A stretch of DNA of 8,871 bases, from contig JAIOJO010000514.1 in the NCBI GenBank assembly GCA_019911985.1, forward strand, positions 1 to 8,871. Direction: 5' to 3'. Position numbers and translations under genes: made by a program. Position 1 is the first letter of the stretch. Each line of letters starts with the position of its first letter. Shown piece after piece: positions 5,332 through 8,871 of this stretch. Source of the DNA: Sulfuricellaceae bacterium. Lineage in GTDB: Bacteria > Pseudomonadota > Gammaproteobacteria > Burkholderiales > UBA9220. The notes beneath the pieces are model-generated. The model ran no database searches. It was not told the origin of the DNA and saw nothing but the letters and a program-made list of their open reading frames with translations.

Positions 5332-6873
5332 ATGCAGTTGAACCCATCTGAAATCAGCGAGCTGATTAAAAACAGAATACAAAACCTCGCCGAAACAAGC
5401 GACGTGAGAACGCAAGGCACGATCACCTCGGTTACCGACGGTATTATTCGTATCCACGGCTTGAGCGACGTGATGCAAGGCGAGATGATCGAATTGCCGG
5501 GAAACACCTACGGGATGGCCCTAAACCTTGAGCGCGACTCAGTCGGCGCGGTTGTTTTGGGCGAATACGAACAAATCTCCGAAGGCGATACCGCCAAGTG
5601 CACCGGCAAAATTCTGGAAGTTCCCGTTGGCGAGGGCCTAATCGGCCGAGTGGTAAATGCACTAGGCCAACCAATCGACGGGAAAGGCCCGGTTGAAGCC
5701 GCCGCTACATCACCCATCGAAAAGGTGGCGCCGGGTGTCATTGACCGCCAGTCAGTGTCCCAGCCGCTTCAAACCGGCCTAAAGTCGGTGGACGCCATGG
5801 TGCCGATCGGTCGCGGTCAGCGCGAACTGATCATCGGTGATCGCCAAACGGGTAAAACGGCGGTAGCTATTGATGCCATCATCAATCAAAAAGGAACCGG
5901 CGTTACGTGTATTTACGTGGCTATCGGCCAGAAGGCATCTTCTATCGCCAATGTTGTGCGCAAACTGGAAGAGCACGGGGCCATGGGCCACACGATCATT
6001 GTGGCGGCAACCGCGTCCGAATCGGCCGCGATGCAATTTATCGCCCCGTATGCTGGCTGCGCCATGGGGGAATATTTCCGCGACAGTGGTCGTGACGCGC
6101 TGATCGTATATGACGATTTGACCAAGCAGGCTTGGGCCTACCGTCAAGTATCTTTGTTGTTGCGCCGGCCGCCCGGTCGCGAAGCGTATCCCGGAGACGT
6201 GTTCTATTTGCACTCCCGTTTGCTGGAGCGTGCCGCACGCGTAAATGCCGACTACGTAGAAAGGATGACTAATGGTGCCGTCAAGGGTCAAACTGGTTCG
6301 TTGACCGCACTGCCGATCATCGAAACTCAAGCGGGTGACGTGTCCGCGTTTGTTCCAACCAACGTAATTTCGATTACCGATGGCCAAATCTTCCTGGAGT
6401 CGGATTTGTTCAACGCGGGTATTCGTCCTGCCATTAACGCGGGTTTGTCGGTTTCCCGCGTCGGCGGTGCAGCGCAAACCAAAGTCATCAAGAAGCTGGG
6501 TGGCGGTATTCGTTTGGCTTTGGCGCAGTACCGTGAACTGGCCGCATTCGCCCAGTTTGCTTCCGACCTCGACGAAGCCACTCGCAAGCAGTTGGAGCGC
6601 GGCAAGATGGTGACGGAGTTGATGAAACAGTCGCAATATTCTCCTATGAAGATCAGCGAAATGGCTGTGACCTTGTTTGCGGTAAGCAAAGGTTACATGG
6701 ACGATCTGGATGTTAAAAAAGCGTTGCCTTTCGAATCCGCTTTGCAGTCGTTCATTAAGAGCAAACATGCTGCGCTGGTCGAGAAAATTGAATCAGAAAA
6801 AGATATCGACGCCGATGCTGAAAAGGCGCTATCCGAAGCTATCGTAGAGTTCAAGTCCACTGCGGTGGTGTAA
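5332..6873 (+). CDS. atpA: ATP synthase F1 subunit alpha
   Basis: This 513-residue subunit has exactly the E. coli length. It forms the non-catalytic nucleotide sites of the alpha3beta3 hexamer and donates the arginine finger to the catalytic site on beta. The N-terminal beta-barrel runs to about residue 95. The P-loop GDRQTGKT is at 169-176 with Lys175, and the Walker B region DALIVYDD is at about 255-262. The arginine finger Arg376 lies in GLSVSRVGGAAQTK. The C-terminal helical domain ends in SKHAALVEKIESEKD and a short acidic tail, which looks more betaproteobacterial than enterobacterial to me. The whole frame is clean. A long open frame on the opposite strand (5779-6768) appears to be a shadow of this gene's codon use. 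atpG follows after 38 bases. Confidence 0.98.
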   Translation: MQLNPSEISELIKNRIQNLAETSDVRTQGTITSVTDGIIRIHGLSDVMQGEMIELPGNTYGMALNLERDSVGAVVLGEYEQISEGDTAKCTGKILEVPVGEGLIGRVVNALGQPIDGKGPVEAAATSPIEKVAPGVIDRQSVSQPLQTGLKSVDAMVPIGRGQRELIIGDRQTGKTAVAIDAIINQKGTGVTCIYVAIGQKASSIANVVRKLEEHGAMGHTIIVAATASESAAMQFIAPYAGCAMGEYFRDSGRDALIVYDDLTKQAWAYRQVSLLLRRPPGREAYPGDVFYLHSRLLERAARVNADYVERMTNGAVKGQTGSLTALPIIETQAGDVSAFVPTNVISITDGQIFLESDLFNAGIRPAINAGLSVSRVGGAAQTKVIKKLGGGIRLALAQYRELAAFAQFASDLDEATRKQLERGKMVTELMKQSQYSPMKISEMAVTLFAVSKGYMDDLDVKKALPFESALQSFIKSKHAALVEKIESEKDIDADAEKALSEAIVEFKSTAVV

Positions 6874-6911
6874 AACGGATAATACGAACTTAACCGAGCG
6901 GAGCAGGAAAT

Positions 6912-7814
6912 ATGCCTAGCGGTAAGGAAATACGGACGAAGATCAAAAGCGTACAAAACACGCAAAAGATTACACGTGCAATGGAGATGGTGGCCGCGTC
7001 GAAGATGCGCAAAGCGCAAGATCGCATGCGGGCGGCACGGCCCTATGCGGAAAAAATTCGGAATGTGGCCGCTCACATGAGCCACGCCCATCCCGAATAC
7101 AAGCACCCATTCTTAGTGGTGCAAAATAAAATGACGCGCGCCGGCTTAATCGTCGTGACATCCGACAAGGGCTTGTGTGGCGGTTTGAACGTCAACGTGC
7201 TGCGTATGGCGTTTAACCAGATGAAAAAATGGCGCGATATAGACTGTGGCATTGACGGTTGCTCAACGGGCGGCGGGGAAAAAGTGGATGTCGACGTCTG
7301 CACGATAGGCGGCAAGGGTTTAGCCTTCATGAACCGAATGAACGCCAATGTAATAGCGCAAGTTACGGGAATTGGCGATACGCCTAACATGGAAAAGCTG
7401 ATCGGTCCGGTGAAAGTAATGCTGGATGCTTACATGGAAGGCAAAATCGATACCCTGCACATTTGCTATACCCGTTTCTTGAACACCATGAAGCAGGAAC
7501 CGGTGATGGAGCAGCTTTTGCCCTTGCATGGCGACACATTGGGAAGTGCAAGCGGTCGCTGGGATTATCTGTATGAACCCGACGCCAAGCAGGTTATTGA
7601 CGACTTGATGATACGCTATATCGAGAGTCTGATTTATCAAGCCGTGGCCGACAATCTGGCTTCCGAACAAAGTTCGCGGATGGTGGCGATGAAAGCCGCT
7701 ACCGACAACGCCGGTAATGTGATCGAAGAGCTCAAGCTGATCTATAACAAGACACGCCAAGCCGCGATTACCAAGGAATTGTCGGAAATTGTAGCGGGTG
7801 CAGCCGCAGTCTAA
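6912..7814 (+). CDS. atpG: ATP synthase F1 subunit gamma with a small Cys-containing insertion
   Basis: The central rotor shaft of F1 is 300 residues here, against 287 in E. coli. The N-terminal helix begins KEIRTKIKSVQNTQKITRAM and the C-terminal helix ends YNKTRQAAITKELSEIVAGAAAV; these form the coiled coil in the alpha3beta3 cavity. The globular domain has the conserved DKGLCGGLN (85-93), IGPVKVMLDAY and EPVMEQLLPL. Compared with my memory of E. coli gamma, about 13 residues are added between MKKW (104-107) and VDVCTIGGKG (127-136). The added part contains CGIDGC (Cys112, Cys117) and a Gly run. It is not at the position of the redox insert of chloroplast gamma, which follows the LLPL motif. 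Reading frame and both flanks are intact, so the gene looks functional. GGAG (6900-6903) lies 8 bases before the ATG. Confidence 0.96.
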   Translation: MPSGKEIRTKIKSVQNTQKITRAMEMVAASKMRKAQDRMRAARPYAEKIRNVAAHMSHAHPEYKHPFLVVQNKMTRAGLIVVTSDKGLCGGLNVNVLRMAFNQMKKWRDIDCGIDGCSTGGGEKVDVDVCTIGGKGLAFMNRMNANVIAQVTGIGDTPNMEKLIGPVKVMLDAYMEGKIDTLHICYTRFLNTMKQEPVMEQLLPLHGDTLGSASGRWDYLYEPDAKQVIDDLMIRYIESLIYQAVADNLASEQSSRMVAMKAATDNAGNVIEELKLIYNKTRQAAITKELSEIVAGAAAV

Positions 7815-7842
7815 ACTCTGACAAAGAATTCTGAAAAACTTT

Positions 7843-7847
7843 AAGGA
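7843..7847 (+). promoter_or_regulatory. atpD ribosome-binding site
   Basis: AAGGA lies 6 bases upstream of the ATG at 7854, at the end of the 39-base A-rich gap after atpG. It supports this ATG as the atpD start. I see no hairpin terminator in the gap, so transcription should continue through it. Confidence 0.6.
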
Positions 7848-7853
7848 TTAACG

Positions 7854-8871
7854 ATGAACCAAGGCAAAATCGTACAAATCATTGGTGCGGTGGTTGACGT
7901 GGAATTTCCGCGCGAATCGCTACCGAAGGTCTATGACGCCCTGAAAATGAAGGACCCCGAGCTAACCCTGGAAGTTCAACAGCAATTGGGTGACGGCGTG
8001 GTCCGAACCATTGCGATGGGAACTACCGACGGTTTGAGCCGCGGTATGGACGTAATCAACACGGGTTCACCGATCTCCGTACCCGTCGGGCAAAAAACCC
8101 TGGGACGCATCATGGACGTTCTAGGCCGTCCGATTGATCAGGCGGGTCCCATCGGTAACGAAGAAAATTGGGCGATACACCGTAAAGCCCCGGCTTTTGT
8201 CGAATTGGCGGCGTCCAACGAATTGCTGGAAACCGGTATCAAGGTGATCGACTTGATTTGTCCGTTTGCCAAAGGCGGTAAGGTGGGCTTGTTCGGTGGC
8301 GCCGGTGTGGGCAAGACCGTGAACATGATGGAGTTGATTCGTAACATCGCCATCGAGCACAGCGGTTTCTCCGTATTCGCCGGCGTGGGTGAGCGTACTC
8401 GCGAGGGTAACGACTTCTACCATGAAATGAAGGAATCTAACGTTCTAGACAAAGTGGCGCTGGTTTACGGCCAGATGAATGAGCCCCCCGGCAACCGTCT
8501 GCGCGTGGCTTTGACCGGCCTGACCATGGCCGAGTTCTTCCGCGACGAAGGTCGCGACGTGCTGCTGTTTGTCGACAACATCTACCGTTACACCCTAGCG
8601 GGTACCGAAGTCTCCGCTTTGCTGGGACGTATGCCCTCCGCCGTGGGTTACCAGCCGACATTGGCGGAAGAAATGGGCCGTTTGCAAGAGCGCATCACGT
8701 CCACCAAGAAGGGTTCGATCACGTCGATCCAGGCTGTCTACGTCCCTGCGGACGACTTGACCGATCCATCTCCGGCCACGACCTTCGCCCATTTGGACGC
8801 CACGGTGGTTCTGTCGCGGCAAGTGGCCGAGTTGGGTATCTATCCCGCTGTGGACCCGCTCGACTCCACTT
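7854..8871 (+). CDS. atpD: ATP synthase F1 subunit beta, N-terminal part (runs off the window)
   Basis: The catalytic subunit makes ATP from ADP and phosphate. I read 339 full codons with no stop before the window ends; the complete protein is normally about 460 residues, so roughly the last quarter, including the DELSEED lever, is not visible. The N-terminal beta-barrel begins MNQGKIVQIIGAVVDVEFP. The P-loop GGAGVGKT is at 148-155 with Lys154, and GVGERTREGND holds the catalytic Glu180 and Arg181 (E. coli 181 and 182). Walker B VLLFVDN supplies Asp241. IYRYTLAGTEVSALLGRMPSAVGYQPTLAEEMG and the run up to YPAVDPLDST are nearly invariant family sequence. The expected next gene is atpC (epsilon), outside the window. 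Confidence 0.97.
   Translation, partial: MNQGKIVQIIGAVVDVEFPRESLPKVYDALKMKDPELTLEVQQQLGDGVVRTIAMGTTDGLSRGMDVINTGSPISVPVGQKTLGRIMDVLGRPIDQAGPIGNEENWAIHRKAPAFVELAASNELLETGIKVIDLICPFAKGGKVGLFGGAGVGKTVNMMELIRNIAIEHSGFSVFAGVGERTREGNDFYHEMKESNVLDKVALVYGQMNEPPGNRLRVALTGLTMAEFFRDEGRDVLLFVDNIYRYTLAGTEVSALLGRMPSAVGYQPTLAEEMGRLQERITSTKKGSITSIQAVYVPADDLTDPSPATTFAHLDATVVLSRQVAELGIYPAVDPLDST

Noticed and set aside
5779..6768. A 329-codon open frame on the minus strand opposite atpA
   Set aside because: It lies wholly inside highly conserved atpA, its translation has no recognisable domain and is rich in His/Arg/Gln as antisense readings of conserved genes often are, and I saw no ribosome-binding site. It is a shadow of atpA codon use.
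6968..6983. CACGTG core in atpG as a possible parS
   Set aside because: It matches only about 10 of 16 consensus positions and lies in the strongly conserved N-terminal helix of gamma, so the bases are explained by the protein.
7233..7283. Homology of the AtpG insertion to the chloroplast gamma redox insert
   Set aside because: The chloroplast insert follows the LLPL motif, far downstream of this site, and is much longer; the resemblance is limited to two nearby cysteines with a Gly/Asp-rich spacer.
1..8871. Mobile element, CRISPR array, tRNA or rRNA gene, or origin with DnaA boxes
   Set aside because: No terminal repeats, transposase, regularly spaced repeats, cloverleaf or clear TTATNCACA clusters were seen. 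Nearly every base is within an assigned housekeeping gene.

Overview
This window is a piece of a proteobacterial chromosome that reads as ordinary, fully intact housekeeping DNA on the plus strand from end to end. Gene order is mnmG (3' end) - rsmG - parA - parB, then atpI-atpB-atpE-atpF-atpH-atpA-atpG-atpD (5' part). This arrangement is known in Beta- and Gammaproteobacteria, usually near the replication origin. The proteins agree: AtpB, AtpE, AtpF and AtpD are close to the E. coli versions in length and motifs, while the C-terminal ends of AtpA and AtpG look more betaproteobacterial to me. I would call it Betaproteobacteria or a related gammaproteobacterium, without naming a genus. Base composition is roughly balanced, and nothing suggests phage, plasmid or transposon DNA.

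Region 1 (1-2625) is a tightly packed cluster. mnmG (tRNA wobble-uridine modification) overlaps rsmG (16S rRNA methylation) by ATGA, rsmG overlaps parA by ATGA, and parB starts 2 bases after parA. ParA and ParB form the chromosome partition pair. No full-consensus parS site is visible. One 13/16 match lies at the end of parA, and parB contains an almost perfect 10+10 bp inverted repeat with parS-like outer ends.

Region 2 (2626-2751) is the only sizeable intergenic gap. It carries an 11-bp direct repeat and a good sigma70-type promoter (TTGACT - 18 bp - TAGAAT). The predicted transcription start falls just after the GTG that gives the longest AtpI frame, so the ATG at 2752 is the better atpI start for transcripts from this promoter.

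Region 3 (2752-8871) is the F1Fo ATP synthase operon: AtpI (assembly factor), the membrane Fo sector (a, c, b), then F1 (delta, alpha, gamma, beta). All catalytic and proton-path residues I can locate are present, so this should be a working H+ enzyme. The atpB-atpE gap holds an A/U-rich leader plus a strong Shine-Dalgarno, as expected for the multi-copy c subunit. The one real protein oddity is about 13 extra residues in the gamma subunit, containing a Cys-x4-Cys motif (CGIDGC).

I found no evidence of a new multi-gene system. The findings are local curiosities within conserved genes, with the AtpG insertion the best candidate for follow-up.
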